Source of the DNA: Sphaerolaimus hirsutus
Lineage: Eukaryota; Nematoda; Chromadorea; Monhysterida; Sphaerolaimidae
Reading direction: 5' to 3'
Assembly (NCBI GenBank): GCA_964036195.1
Contig: OZ038457.1
Coordinates: 26,670,787-26,734,786, forward strand
Length of the DNA stretch: 64,000 nucleotides
The position numbers and the translations under genes were made by a program. The notes under the pieces are model-generated. The model worked only from the letters and a program-made list of their open reading frames with translations, ran no database searches and was not told the origin of the DNA. How positions within the stretch are numbered: position 1 is the stretch's first letter; the number at the start of each line of letters is the position of its first letter. Below, piece after piece: positions 43,094 through 53,399 of the stretch.

Positions 43094-43897
43094 CCGTATT
43101 TCCTCGAAATGCCCCCCCCCTTGAATTAACCCCCCCTTGAAATACCCCCAGGTGTTTTCCAGCTGAGGAAAAAATAAACCCCCCTCTGGAATAAGGTAAA
43201 TACATCATGTATGCAAGGAACATGATGTATTTATTTGCGACGATTTTGCATCGCAGTTATACGTACCGTATTACCTCGAATTATCCCTCCCCTTGAATTA
43301 ACCCCGTCCCCCCTCGAATTAACCCCCCCCCCCTCAAAATGGGCTGGGCAAATAATAACCCCCCCTCGAAATACCCCCCTCCTGAATGATGAACATCATG
43401 TATGCAATGTACATGATGTATTTATTACTACTAATTTGCATTGCAGTTACACTTATACGCTCATTTGTGTACAGATGTACACCTATAGCCCAGATATGAC
43501 CTATTTTCTCACGTTTTTCCCCGTTTTTGTGTATGAAAAAGCGTATTCTTTACTATGAATTTCACGAAAATTTTTGACGAAATAATAAAAAAACCCACGA
43601 ACAGACCCCCCCCTCAAATTTTGCTGGCGAAATAATAAACCCCCATGGGGGTATTTCGAGGTAATACGGTATATGCTAGTTTGTGTGGCGATGTACGTTT
43701 ACGTCCCTGTTATGTTCCTACATACCCTATTTGGTCACGTTTATTACCAGTTTGGGATTTGTAAAAGCGAATTCGTTAGTATGACTTTCCCGAAAATTTC
43801 TGACGAAATAATAAACCCCCCCCCCCTTGAAATATCCCACCTCAAAATTTCCACTCGGAAAAAATAAACCCCCTGGGGGTATTTCGAGGAAATACGG
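43094..43897. mobile_element. CCGTATT-family element with a same-family element nested inside
   Basis: The outer copy runs TA-CCGTATTTCCTCG to CGAGGAAATACGG-TA. Its core (GCATCGCAGTTATACG then TGCTAGTTTGTGTGGCGATG) is split by an inner copy at 43266-43669 flanked by TA. This subfamily carries ACATCATGTATGCAA palindromes in place of the GTGTTCTGC palindrome. Confidence 0.75.
43266..43669. mobile_element. CCGTATT-family element, inner nested copy
   Basis: It runs TA-CCGTATTACCTCG to CGAGGTAATACGG-TA. ATTACC/GGTAAT ends mark a subgroup shared with 51204 and 55331. Confidence 0.8.
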
Positions 43898-44017
43898 TAC
43901 ATTTAACCTCAATATAATACATTTCATTCACGTGTGAAGATCGAAACAGTATTTATCAGATTACTTCTTTCACCAAATTTTGGTAGCTGCATTTGCAAAG
44001 CATCCAGTCAACTTTAG

Positions 44018-44330
44018 TTGTTAAAACATATTTATGTTTACTCAAAAATGCATATACTAGACTTAGAGTACTGAGTAAATACATTTACATTTCCTCTAAA
44101 AAAGTACCAGTACTCTCTTTTACTCGAGTACAGATAATGTATTTCAGATAGACTTTTTATAGGCTCTTTCATGCTATAAACAGAAAAAAGGGAGAAGAAA
44201 CTTGAAATACATGCAAAAATAGCCAAAAATGGGTATATTAGCACATACAGTAAAAAATAGTGGAAAATAAGCAAAAAAGCACCTCAACTAGTGAATTTGA
44301 AGGAGAAAATGGTAAAAATAGAGAGATTTT
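44018..44330. repeat. CAGAGTTG-family fragment
   Basis: TAGTTGTTAAAACATATTTA is followed by AAGTACCAGTACTCTCT and the shared core (TATATTAGCACATACAG, GTGAATTTGAAGG). The right end is missing, replaced by the next repeat. Confidence 0.45.
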
Positions 44331-44473
44331 CTCGAGAGATTTTCTCAATCAGGAAAAAATATAATTAAATCTCTCTGGAAAATCATGGAAAAAATATAAA
44401 TCTCACAAAATCTTATATTTTCTGAGATTTTCTGAGATTTTTTAAATATAAATCTCCCAGAGATTTTTTCAAT
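44331..44473. repeat. ATTGAAAAAATC family, copy 6
   Basis: GAGATTTTCTCAATCAGG is followed by AAAATATAATTAAATCTC, ending GATTTTTTCAATGCT. Confidence 0.5.
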
Positions 44474-44744
44474 GCTAGTCAGAGTTAAGATTCGTTCTTG
44501 CACAGGGTGACTGAGAAACTCACATACGAGAACAAAAGCTGCGCGGGGCTCTGTTATTCACGTTTCACGTGCAACGTCCGATTATCGCTGCGTGCATCGC
44601 ACAAACGGACGCCCCAATCTTCGGAAATACAACTCTCCCCATTTCGCAACAATTTTCGCTTCAAAGGATTTTTACCGCTGCGCGAAAAAATTTGCACACA
44701 CCATGGATACTTTTTTTTGGTGCAGTATCAAAACGACTAACGTG

Positions 44745-45483
44745 CAGAGTTGCGAAAGCGTATTTACGCTTACCTGAAATACCCGGGTTAATGGGTATTT
44801 ATACATACGCTTACGCTTACGCTTTCGTAAAATACCTGTACGCTTTATTACGCTTTCCCAGTGGAAATACCCGGGTACTTAAAGCGTAAATTTTTTTTCA
44901 CGCAGCCCAGTTTTACGCTTTTGAAAAAGGAAGAAAGGAACAGAAAGTGATTGAGAAAGCGTACAAAAAAACGTGTGTGCGCTAACAGAGTGAAAATAGC
45001 GGCACATGTGCAAATTGGGTCGTCTAGCAATATCGTGGCTTAGGATAAGGAATTTTGGGTCAGATAATGGATACCGTATTTCCTCAAAATACACCCAGGG
45101 TTTTTCTCAAAGTGCAAAATATAAGCATCTAGGTATACGCTTACATAAGTATGTACCTATTAACCTAGTCGATATAAGCCCTGTCCTAATATAACTCTGT
45201 ATTCTTTTTAACGTGTGTTTTGCATTGCATAAATACTAAACTGCAGTTTTTGGACATTATTAGACACATTTTGGGTAGGGGTATTTTGAGTAAATACGGT
45301 AATCCGATAATCTGATGCTCAACAGCAAGAGCACCTTGTAAAACTTTTTTGTAAGCTTTATTTTACGCTTTCCTAGGTATTTTAAAAATACCTTACGCTT
45401 TTAGTATCCATACCCATAATTTTGAAAGTGTATTTACGCTTACGCTTACGCTTTCCAAAAATACCGGTATTTTAACAACTCTG
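44745..45483. mobile_element. hAT-like element, CAGAGTTG ends, GTAAGC type, inverted, with nested insertion
   Basis: A perfect duplication CTAACGTG flanks it (44737-44744, 45484-45491). It starts CAGAGTTGCGAAAGCG and ends CGGTATTTTAACAACTCTG, the reverse orientation of 26106-26799. A short CCGTATT element sits at 45074-45299. Confidence 0.85.
45074..45299. mobile_element. CCGTATT-family element, short, nested
   Basis: It runs TA-CCGTATTTCCTCAAAATAC to GTATTTTGAGTAAATACGG-TA with a degraded core (TAACGTGTGTTTTGCATTGC). Confidence 0.7.
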
Positions 45484-45489
45484 CTAACG

Positions 45490-46150
45490 TGCACTACGAT
45501 CATGCAAATGGCATGAACAAACAAAATTATGTGACTAAATTAGGATTTAAGCACATTCGGCGTACTTAGATGGTATACTGATTCAAATTTCAATACAATT
45601 TATGGAGTTTTGCGGCCAAATGCGAAAACGTCATTACAGGTTTTTGTAGGGTGATACCTCTTTACCTCGACTTTACCTATATTTACAAAAATAAAAAATA
45701 TTTTTTTTGCCACATAAATATAAATGTTTTGCGACGTTTCTTTCCGATGTATCTTTTCCGGTGCTAATCTGATATTTAAAGCGTATAAAGTTTCTGTAAT
45801 ATGGGTTGCCAGAACTGAACTTTGTCTGTTGTTTACATAGAGTAATTTACATTTTCCCACCGCAGATTATGTATTTACGTGGCTGGCGTAAACATTCCGC
45901 TCAAAAGTGCATTTTGAAACTGACATTTGCTTCTTTTCTCAGCTGAATCTAGTATTTCTGTGGACAAGTTTTTAAATATTTTTCTGAAGTGTCATTTGTC
46001 AAAAAAACTTCCCTGTAGCATCTGCTTTTATTTTCGCATTTAAGGAGACATTCTTCGCTATAGCTAGGTATGACTAGTATTCAAAAAATGTCTGGGGCAC
46101 TACGTATTTCGTTGATTAGCTCCCGGGGATTACATTTGTTTTATATCATC
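45490..46150. other. Intron 13, distal stretch, no feature recognised
   Basis: AT-rich. A minus frame at 45600-45860 lacks splice context. Confidence 0.3.
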
Positions 46151-46159
46151 ACACAGACT

Positions 46160-46428
46160 CCGGGGGGGGGGGGGGGGTATTTCGATGGGAAGGGTATTTT
46201 CGAGGGGAATTATTTTCTCGGTGAATGGGGGTTGTCAAAATTTGTATTGCAACGTAAAAATAGTCACACACAGGTCAGTCGATTTAAAGCTTCGATGCAA
46301 AGTGGCAGCCAAAAACACAAAGGCACCTAATTTCATAAATATTTGTGTTCTTCCCACCTTTCATTCTTGCTGCTCAATTTCTCATAATCTCGTTCGAATG
46401 GGGGGGGGGTATTTCGAGGAAAGACGGT
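46160..46428. mobile_element. CCGTATT-family fragment, right end
   Basis: A run of about 16 G is followed by TATTTCGATGGG, and GGGGGTATTTCGAGGAAAGACGG closes it. The left end is missing. Confidence 0.5.
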
Positions 46429-46770
46429 GTGTAAGTATCTTGCACACTTTGCATAGTGTCACTGCAGTTCGACTAAAACAAAATAATTTTGGTTGCATAC
46501 TTCGCAGTCCGCCGTGTCTACTAGGTAAATATATTAATTTTTTTAAAGGGCATATTCTTATTTTCTTCATATTGTTATTATATTGGGCATATTCTTATTT
46601 TCTAATATATTCAATTTTTCCGGGTTTTTTCGATAGAGATTTGATAATTTTTATTGTCTTTTTGAGAGATCCTCTGATGCGACTAATTCTCTTCTGATTC
46701 TGAAAATGAGACATTTTGTGAGCTAGCCGCGACAATTAAAAATACAAAAATGTATTATGCGTTTCCATAG

Positions 46771-46927
46771 ACATGTCCCCCTCAGCAGGCGCCGAGCAGC
46801 AGAGCGGCGGCAATCCCCGCGGCACCCCCGCCACCCCCCAGCACCCCCGCTGCACCACCGGCACCCCCTGCAGCTGCAGCGGGCACTCAGCCGGCCAGCA
46901 CAGAGGGCCCACCTGCAAAAGACACTG
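46771..46927 (+). CDS. PDZ/SoHo scaffold protein, exon 14 (Pro/Ala-rich)
   Basis: The acceptor gcgtttccatag opens a phase-0 frame, as required by exon 13. It reads TCPPQQAPSSRAAAIPAA, PPPPPSTPAAPPAPPAAAAG and TQPASTEGPPAKDT. It exits in phase 1 at ACTG/gtgcgt. Two other forward frames are open because of GC content, but their phases do not fit. A Pro-rich linker with possible SH3 or EVH1 ligands, by inference. Confidence 0.65.
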
Positions 46928-47238
46928 GTGCGTGCCATTGACCTGCATCTGGGACTTGTCTGGGCATTGCACCCCAGTGGAAGTGGACCACTCCCATTCA
47001 CCAACCCCCCCCCCCCCAAAAAAAAAAGTTCAGCTTTCCATCTATCCATAGGAGTGATTCAATATCTCAATACCCATACAATATCCACGAAAAATGCCGG
47101 TGAGAACCCCTGTCCCAAACCCAGTGCACACTCTGATAAACCTGCGCACTGATATAAACTGCCTAGTCGCTTTTCCCTGATCGGAGCGGCTAATCGAATA
47201 TAAGTTACGTCAAATATCCCTAAATAAATAAATTAATA

Positions 47239-47335
47239 CCGTATATCCTCGAATAAAGCCCCAGAGAGTTATTTTTTGTTGGCAGTTTTTGAGGGGGGGG
47301 GTTACACACGGAAGGTATTTATACGAGGATGCGCT
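47239..47335. repeat. CCGTATT-family left-end fragment
   Basis: TA-CCGTATATCCTCGAATAAAG is followed by GAGGGGGGGGGTTAC and fades before the next exon. Confidence 0.5.
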
Positions 47336-47388
47336 GCATGTGTGACTCGAGTGCAGCGATGGAAAGGTGAAGTGCAACGGTGTTGCAG

Positions 47389-47571
47389 GCGCGGACTGGT
47401 ACGAGCGCGCGTTGGCGGAGCAGCGCAGCACGGTCGAGTACCCGGAGAAGCGCTCGGTGGGCAGTCTGCGCTCGCACATCGAGTCGCAGCTGAGCGCAGC
47501 CGCCACTGACACCGCCGCTGCAGACACCGCCGCCAGCAGACACGCCTACGGCGGCATCGTGTTGCCCATCG
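47389..47571 (+). CDS. PDZ/SoHo scaffold protein, exon 15
   Basis: The acceptor acggtgttgcag is followed by GC completing Gly, then ADWYERALAEQRSTVEYPEK, RSVGSLRSHIESQLSAA and RHAYGGIVLPI. This is one of the few ordered-looking exons, with charged helix-like composition. DWYERAL is reminiscent of the DWY/EWY motif in exon 21. The donor ATCG/gtcagc exits in phase 1. Confidence 0.75.
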
Positions 47572-47677
47572 GTCAGCCGTTCACACTTTCCTAGGGCCAT
47601 GTGTTTTCTGCTTGCACTCGATCATCCTTTTTAAACGGTGTCCTTAAAATGCGTTTTTCATACCTCTCGGTTACGTT

Positions 47678-48327
47678 TAGGGTGTCAAATTTCCGTTTTC
47701 CGTTTTCCGTTTCCGTTTTCCGCAGACAATTTTTTTCCGTTTTTTCTGTTCCGTTTTCCGGCTGCTGAAATTTTTTTTCCGTTTTCCGTTCCGTTTTCCG
47801 GCAACTTTTTTTTCCGTTTCCGTTTTTCCGGCTCATTTTCCGTTTTCCGGCTAAATTTTCAGTTTTTCCGCCTTTTTTCCGTTTTCCGCCTCAATTTCCA
47901 GTTTTTCTACCTTTTTCCATTTTCCGCCTCAGTTTTCCATTTTTCCGCCTCATTTTACCTTTTTCTGGTTCAACTTTCTGTTTTCTGATCAGCTAAACTG
48001 GTAAAAATTCATGCAGATTGTCAATGATGTGAAAAATTTCCTGTTTCCAGCAAAATTACTGCAAATTTTTTCCACTTCCAACAAAATTTCAGCAAATTTT
48101 ATCCGTTTTCCGGTAAGTTTTTCCATTTCCGTGCAAATTTGATTTTTCCGTTTCTGTTTTTCCGGCCTCTTTTTCCGTTTTCCGGCTGCTGAAATTTTTT
48201 TCCGTTTCCGTTTCCGTTTTCCGCCAAGTGCAAATTTTTTTCCGTTTTCCGTTCCGTTTTCTGGCCGCTGACAAAATTTTTCCGTTTCCGTTTCCATTTT
48301 CCGTAAAAAAAAATTTTTGACACCCTA
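47678..48327. mobile_element. hAT-like element, TTTTCCG type, copy 6 (650 bp)
   Basis: GTTACGTT before and GTTAACGTT after are a target duplication with one indel. The ends are TAGGGTGTCAAA and TTTGACACCCTA, and the plus strand is pyrimidine-rich. It is very close to copy 1 in layout. Confidence 0.85.
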
Positions 48328-48381
48328 GTTAACGTTCTCAACTGTGTAAAACGTATACAGATTGCAAACGTGAAGACTTTT

Positions 48382-49255
48382 ACATGCAATATTTTATGAA
48401 ACACGCATATTTACGTTGTAGCACACAATCACAACCAATGGGGTTTTCTGGCGCACAGCTTAACTTGATTGGAGAAACTGTAGATTAGGCATTATGAAAT
48501 CACCACATTTACATACGCAAAAGTGACATGTGACATTGCCAGTGCCTTCGCAGGAGCACCCCCATCGCCAAAAGCAGCGCGTGCCACATACGGGCCCCCC
48601 AGCCCGGCGGCACCCCGTGGACCCCCTGGGAGCAGCAGCACCCCCCTGCCCCCCGCGGTCATGCCAGTCTCCACGGGTGCGCACTGGGACGCGGCTTCAC
48701 GCGGCACCACCACCAGCAGTGTGATGAGCTGGCACACGTCCAACGTGCACACCACCGGCAGCACCAAGCAGCAGCTCCTGGACACCAGCGTCACCGCAGA
48801 TCTGGGTGCCGCGCTCAGTGGCAGACAGGTACGCCAATGGCTCTGTCAAACCACATTGCGCCCGCAAAGTGCAGCTTATATTTCCTGTATATCCGTCAAT
48901 AAGACCCCCTTGCATAAAGCCCTTGAATATGACACCTCAAAAATCTTTGATAATAATAACTCTCATAGTCTCATGTGGTCTTATTCAAGCATATACGATA
49001 CATAAAATTCGGCTCTATCTTTGGGCCATAACATTTTGGCAAACGCATTCAGTCCAATAGATATTTTTGATTTGGATGCTTTATGATTGGATTCTGTTCA
49101 ATTCCGTACCAAGCTAAACAAAGACATAATAAGTTGGTTGTGTGTGGATGTAGATTCTTTGGGGTGTGGGTTTAGTGGGTTGTATTTATATCCTTTGCAC
49201 CGATTTAAGCACACCCCAATTGAGTTGGAAGTGTGCACAGTGGAGATGATGACCA
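48382..49255 (+). repeat. Segmental duplication, unit 1 (contains exon 16a, ends at assembly gap)
   Basis: From ACATGCAATATTTTATGAAA onward it matches 52249-53087 closely, including intron flanks, the AAGACCCCCTTGCATAA segment and GTGTGCACAGTGGAGATGAT. Small indels occur near 49155-49190. It stops at the N run. Confidence 0.85.
48554..48828 (+). CDS. PDZ/SoHo scaffold protein, exon 16a
   Basis: The acceptor agtgccttcgcag is followed by GA completing Gly, then APPSPKAARATYGPPSPAAP, an SSSTPLPPAVMPVSTGAHW stretch, SVMSWHTSNVHTTGSTKQQ and DTSVTADLGAALSGRQ. It enters in phase 1 and exits in phase 0 at CAG/gtacgc. The length is 275, not a multiple of three, so splicing 16a and 16b in series would break the frame. 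It differs from 16b in at least two residues (Ala/Gly and Leu/His). Confidence 0.7.
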
Positions 49256-49455
49256 NNNNNNNNNNNNNNNNNNNNNNNNNNNNNNNNNNNNNNNNNNNNN
49301 NNNNNNNNNNNNNNNNNNNNNNNNNNNNNNNNNNNNNNNNNNNNNNNNNNNNNNNNNNNNNNNNNNNNNNNNNNNNNNNNNNNNNNNNNNNNNNNNNNNN
49401 NNNNNNNNNNNNNNNNNNNNNNNNNNNNNNNNNNNNNNNNNNNNNNNNNNNNNNN
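49256..49455. other. Assembly gap (200 N)
   Basis: Exactly 200 N, probably a placeholder for unknown length. It begins inside duplication unit 1 and ends inside a CCGTATT-family element. Confidence 0.95.
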
Positions 49456-49682
49456 TCCTGTAGACTAATATATGTGTTTACGTAGATGGTATAAACACTG
49501 TTCTAACGTGATTCCGACATTGTTTTAATGTGTGTTCTGCACTACGCAGAACACAAACTGCCGTATTTGTCATGTACGTTCTCTTTACACTCAATTTGGG
49601 GGGGGGTATTTCGAGGGGGGTGTTTCATAGTGGTCTCGAGAGGGGGGGTCAAATGAGGGGGGGGTATTTCAAGGAAATATGG
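49456..49682. mobile_element. CCGTATT-family element, right part after the gap
   Basis: It has the TGTAGACTAATAT, GTGTTCTGCACTACGCAGAA and GGGGGTATTTCGAGG blocks, ending AAGGAAATATGG-TA. The left part is lost in the gap. Confidence 0.7.
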
Positions 49683-49952
49683 TAGTTTAGACGATGAGAA
49701 TTCATACCTGAAAAATTATTTCAAAATCTCTTTCCAATAAAACATTGTAACACTTCAAACTTCCGCGCAAAACTTCAAAAATCACCAATCCGACCACAAA
49801 AATGGAATCTACAGGTCGTGCCGATCATTCTACCAAGTGTTGAACTATCAAAAACAGCCCAGAAATGGCCAAGTTATTAGCCTTCAAATTCTATTGACCG
49901 GATCAACTATGTAAAATGACTATCCTTTATTAGACCCCTTTTATCTCAGGAC

Positions 49953-50400
49953 TAGGGTTCAAACGGGATTGACTTTTCGGGATCGGGATCAGGATCGGGA
50001 TTGGTTTTTTTGAGATTTCGGGATCGGGATCGGGATCGGGATTGGCCGGGATTGGGGTCACGGGATCGGGATCGGGATTGGGATTGGGGTCTTGGGATAT
50101 AGATTTTGGCCAATGTTTTGGCATCCACAGTTGTTCATAAAGGTCTAAAAACACTGTTGGATGCCAGAAACGTGGCATAAAATGAACGCTGGGGGTTTGC
50201 GTTCACATTTTTGCATGCAAAAACGTCGTTTTTTCACTGTTGATAATTTCCAGTAATTTTTCCGGGATCGGGATCCCGGACTTTGGAGTTTCTCGGGATC
50301 GGGATCGGGATTTGAAAAGTTTCGGGATCGGGATCGGGACTGCTAAATCCCGGAATTTCACGGGATCCGGGATCGGGATCGGGATTCCGTTTGTACCCTA
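49953..50400. mobile_element. hAT-like element, GGGATC-iterated body (448 bp)
   Basis: A perfect duplication CTCAGGAC flanks TAGGGTTCAAACGG and CCGTTTGTACCCTA. Both ends are packed with GGGATCGGGATCGGGATTG. A unique spacer (about 50095-50260) includes TTGTTCATAAAGGTCTAAAA. It inserted into the TCTCAGGACTGGGGG sequence known from 5580-5610. Confidence 0.9.
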
Positions 50401-50543
50401 CTCAGGACTGGGGGATTATTCGAGGAAACCAAATTTTTTTTCATAGCCCAGACCCCAAACCCCAACATACTCGAAGGGCATCAAAATCGGCCAATGTACA
50501 ACAGAATGGGAATATTCATTTCTGAGACTGCAAAACATATTTA

Positions 50544-50994
50544 CCGTATTTCCTCGAAATACCCCCCGGGGGGTGTTTGTTTCATAGTGGTCTCGAGAGG
50601 GGGGGGGTCAAACGAGGGGGGGGTATTTCGAGGGGGGGGGGGTTATTATTTCACAAGAAAATTTTTGAAAACCAAGTACTAAATTGTCGTCTGAAACGTA
50701 CGCGGACGTCGAAAAATGCAACAAAAACCGCCATTTATAAGGTTCTGTAGACTAATATTAGTATGTAGATGGTATGTACACTGTTCTAACGTGACACCGA
50801 CATTGTTTTAACGTGTGTTCTGCAGTACACTGAACACAAACTACAGTTATTGTCATGTACGTTCCCTTTACACTCAATTTGGAGGGGGGTATTTCGAGGG
50901 GGGGGGTGATTGTTTCATAGTGGTCTCGAGAGGGGGGGGGGGTCAAACAAGGGGGGGGGGTATTTCAAGGGGGGGGTATTTCGAGGAAATACGG
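50544..50994. mobile_element. CCGTATT-family element, well preserved
   Basis: It runs TA-CCGTATTTCCTCGAAATACC to CGAGGAAATACGG-TA. G-runs up to 12 bases are repeated. The internal core with CGCCATTTATAAGG, TAACGTGTGTTCTGC and TGTACGTTCCCTTTACAC is intact. Confidence 0.85.
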
Positions 50995-51203
50995 TAGGTA
51001 GTTTACACCCTAATACATTGGAAGAGTGACAAAAAAACTAAAATAAAAAAAATGAATGGTGAGATTTTTCAAGTAGATATTTAATTCCAGCATTCAAACA
51101 GATATTTCTTGTTGACAATGAAAAATGTTGACAAAAAATAGAAGAGCACTCTTCTATTAGAAGAAATACAGAAGTACTATAAAAGACCCTATAGACTTAT
51201 ATA

Positions 51204-51644
51204 CCGTATTACCTCAAATAAATCCCCCCCTTGAATTACCCCCCCCCCCCCTTGAATCAACCCCCCCCCCACAAATGGGCTGATGAAATAATAATCCCCC
51301 CTCGAAATACCCCCCCCCCCTCCAGAATGATTTACATTATGTACCTATACAATGTACATGATGTATTTATCACTGCTTATTTGTATTGCAGCTGCACATT
51401 AACTTGTTTGTGTAGCAATCTACATTTTTATGTCCAAATACATCCTGTTTGGACGCATTTATTACCTGTTTTAGGTATGAAAATGCCAACTGTTTACTAC
51501 TATCCTTACGAAAATTTCTGACGAAATAATAATAAAAACCTCGAATGGACCCCCCCTCGAATTGACCCCCCCCTCAAAGTTTTCCCAAATAATAAATTTT
51601 TCTCAAATAATAAACCCCCATGGGGGTATTTTGAGGTAATATGG
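51204..51644. mobile_element. CCGTATT-family element, ATTACC subgroup
   Basis: It runs TA-CCGTATTACCTCAAAT to TTGAGGTAATATGG-TA. The core has ATACAATGTACATGATGTAT. Confidence 0.75.
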
Positions 51645-51655
51645 TAAGTATGTAG

Positions 51656-51805
51656 CTAGTATAAACCCTGACATTTTACAGGGTCTTTTACGTGACACAT
51701 GACATTTTACACTTTACAGGGTCTTTTACATGGTCTTGAATTGCCCCATGGGGGTATTTCAAGGAAAATAAATTCAAGGGGGGATAATTCGAGGTAATAC
51801 AGCAT
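51656..51805. repeat. Short CAGTCCC/TGTAAAATG tract and CCGTATT right-end fragment
   Basis: CTGACATTTTACAGGGTCTT occurs twice with variation, followed by GGGGGTATTTCAAGG and AATTCGAGGTAATAC. Confidence 0.5.
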
Positions 51806-51859
51806 ATGCATTCCCCCTATCACTCACTACACCACTCCCTCATACACTTTTATAAGCAA

Positions 51860-52248
51860 CTGTGGTAAAGTCGGTGTCGTCACAAAAAAATGAAAAAAAA
51901 CACGTTCGCAGCTCGTGGCGACAATCGACAACAAAAATCAGGCTCACATGAAAACATATTTTTTCTTGTGACGACAAGCGCTCATCGTCGCATTGTCGCC
52001 AATCAAAAGCTTGTGCCAACAACAAGATTTTTTAGATCAAAAAAAGCGAACCGACAACGTGAAATTTTTAAAATGCTTATAACTTTGAAACAAAAAGGCC
52101 GATTTATCTGAAATTTGGCATGTGAGTGCACCTAACTAGTGAGTATACTGACCTGTTTTTTCTCGCAGATATGGAACTTTATTCTGGATTTATGGAACTT
52201 TTTCACTTTTTGATTTGTCGGCACATTTTGCAGTGTAAACGCCGCTTA
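51860..52248. repeat. Relative of the 10372 palindrome, right end preserved
   Basis: GTCGTCACAAAAAAATG, GTGACGACAAGCG and the right end CAGTGTAAACGCCGCTTA match the ends and GACGACAAA words of 10372-10830. Its end abuts duplication unit 2. Confidence 0.5.
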
Positions 52249-53087
52249 ACATGCAATATTTTATGAAACACGCATATTTACGTTGTAGCGCACAATCACA
52301 ACCAATGGGGTTTTCTGGCGCACAGCTTAACTTGATTGGAGAAACTGTAGATTAGACATCATGAAATCACCACATTTACATACGCAAAAGTGACATGTGA
52401 CATTGCCAGTGCCTTCGCAGGAGCACCCCCATCGCCGAAGGCAGCGCGTGCCACTTACGGGCCCCCCAGCCCGGCGGCACCCCGTGGACCCCCTGGGAGC
52501 AGCAGCACCCCCCTGCCCCCCGCGGTCATGCCAGTCTCCACGGGTGGGCACTGGGACGCGGCTTCACGCGGCACCACCACCAGCAGTGTGATGAGCTGGC
52601 ACACGTCCAACGTGCACACCACCGGCAGCACCAAGCAGCAGCACCTGGACACCAGCGTCACCGCAGATCTGGGTGCCGCGCTCAGTGGCAGACAGGTACG
52701 CCAATGGCTCTGTCAAACCACATTGCGCCCGCAAAGTGCAGCTTATATTTAGTGTATATCCGCCAATAAGACCCCCTTGCATAACGCCCTTGAATATGAC
52801 ACCTCAAAAATCTTTGATAACAATAACTCTCATGTGGTCTTATTCAAGGATCTACGATACATAAAATTCGGCTCTATTTTTGGGCCATAACATTTTGGCA
52901 AACGCATTCAGTTCAATATATATTTTTGATTTGGATGCTATAGGATTGGATTCTGTTTAATTCTGTCCCAGGCTAAACAAAGACATAATAAGTTGGTTGT
53001 GTGTGGATGTAGAAGTGGGTTGTATATTCTTTGCACCGATTTAAGCACACCCCAATTGAGTTGGAAGTGTGCACAGTGGAGATGATG
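52249..53087 (+). repeat. Segmental duplication, unit 2 (contains exon 16b)
   Basis: It is a copy of 48382-49255 at an offset of 3,867 bases, and both exon boundaries keep that offset exactly. Beyond 53087 it continues without a gap into exon 17. Confidence 0.85.
52421..52695 (+). CDS. PDZ/SoHo scaffold protein, exon 16b
   Basis: Same length, splice sites and phases as exon 16a. It has about six base differences, including GAHW to GGHW and QQLL to QQHL. It continues in phase 0 into exon 17. If the duplication is real, 16a and 16b can only be used alternatively. Confidence 0.7.
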
Positions 53088-53107
53088 TCCATCTACTCTC
53101 AATTCAG

Positions 53108-53359
53108 GGAGACATCCGCTCGCCTGCACCACCTGCAATCTCACTGCGACCAGCACCGGCACCGGCACCGGCACCGGCACCAGCACCGGTTCCAGCACCG
53201 GTATCAGTATCGGCACCACCACCACCAGCAGCAGCACCGGCAGTCGGCAGCGCATTTACGAGGCAGCACAAAGAGGCTGACACCACCGTGCACCATACCA
53301 CAAGCATGAACGTGCGCACCTATACATCTGATACAGCAGCACATGGTTGGTCCCATTTG
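53108..53359 (+). CDS. PDZ/SoHo scaffold protein, exon 17 (Pro-Ala repeat)
   Basis: The acceptor tctcaattcag opens phase 0. It reads GDIRSPAPPAISLRPAPAPA, more PA/PV repeats, then AVGSAFTRQHKEADTTVHHT and YTSDTAAHGWSHL. The donor TTTG/gtactc exits in phase 0, matching exon 18. An earlier donor at 53345 (phase 1) would not match. The CACCGGCACCGG DNA run that encodes the PA repeat is microsatellite-like and probably length-variable. Confidence 0.65.
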
Positions 53360-53399
53360 GTACTCACAAATGTAACTGTGAATGGCTAACTTTTCCGCT

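Noticed and set aside
28181..48327. TTTTCCG arrays as a CRISPR array or simple satellite
   Set aside because: Units are degenerate and unspaced, and each block has defined TAGGGTGTCAA ends with an 8-bp target duplication, so transposons fit better.
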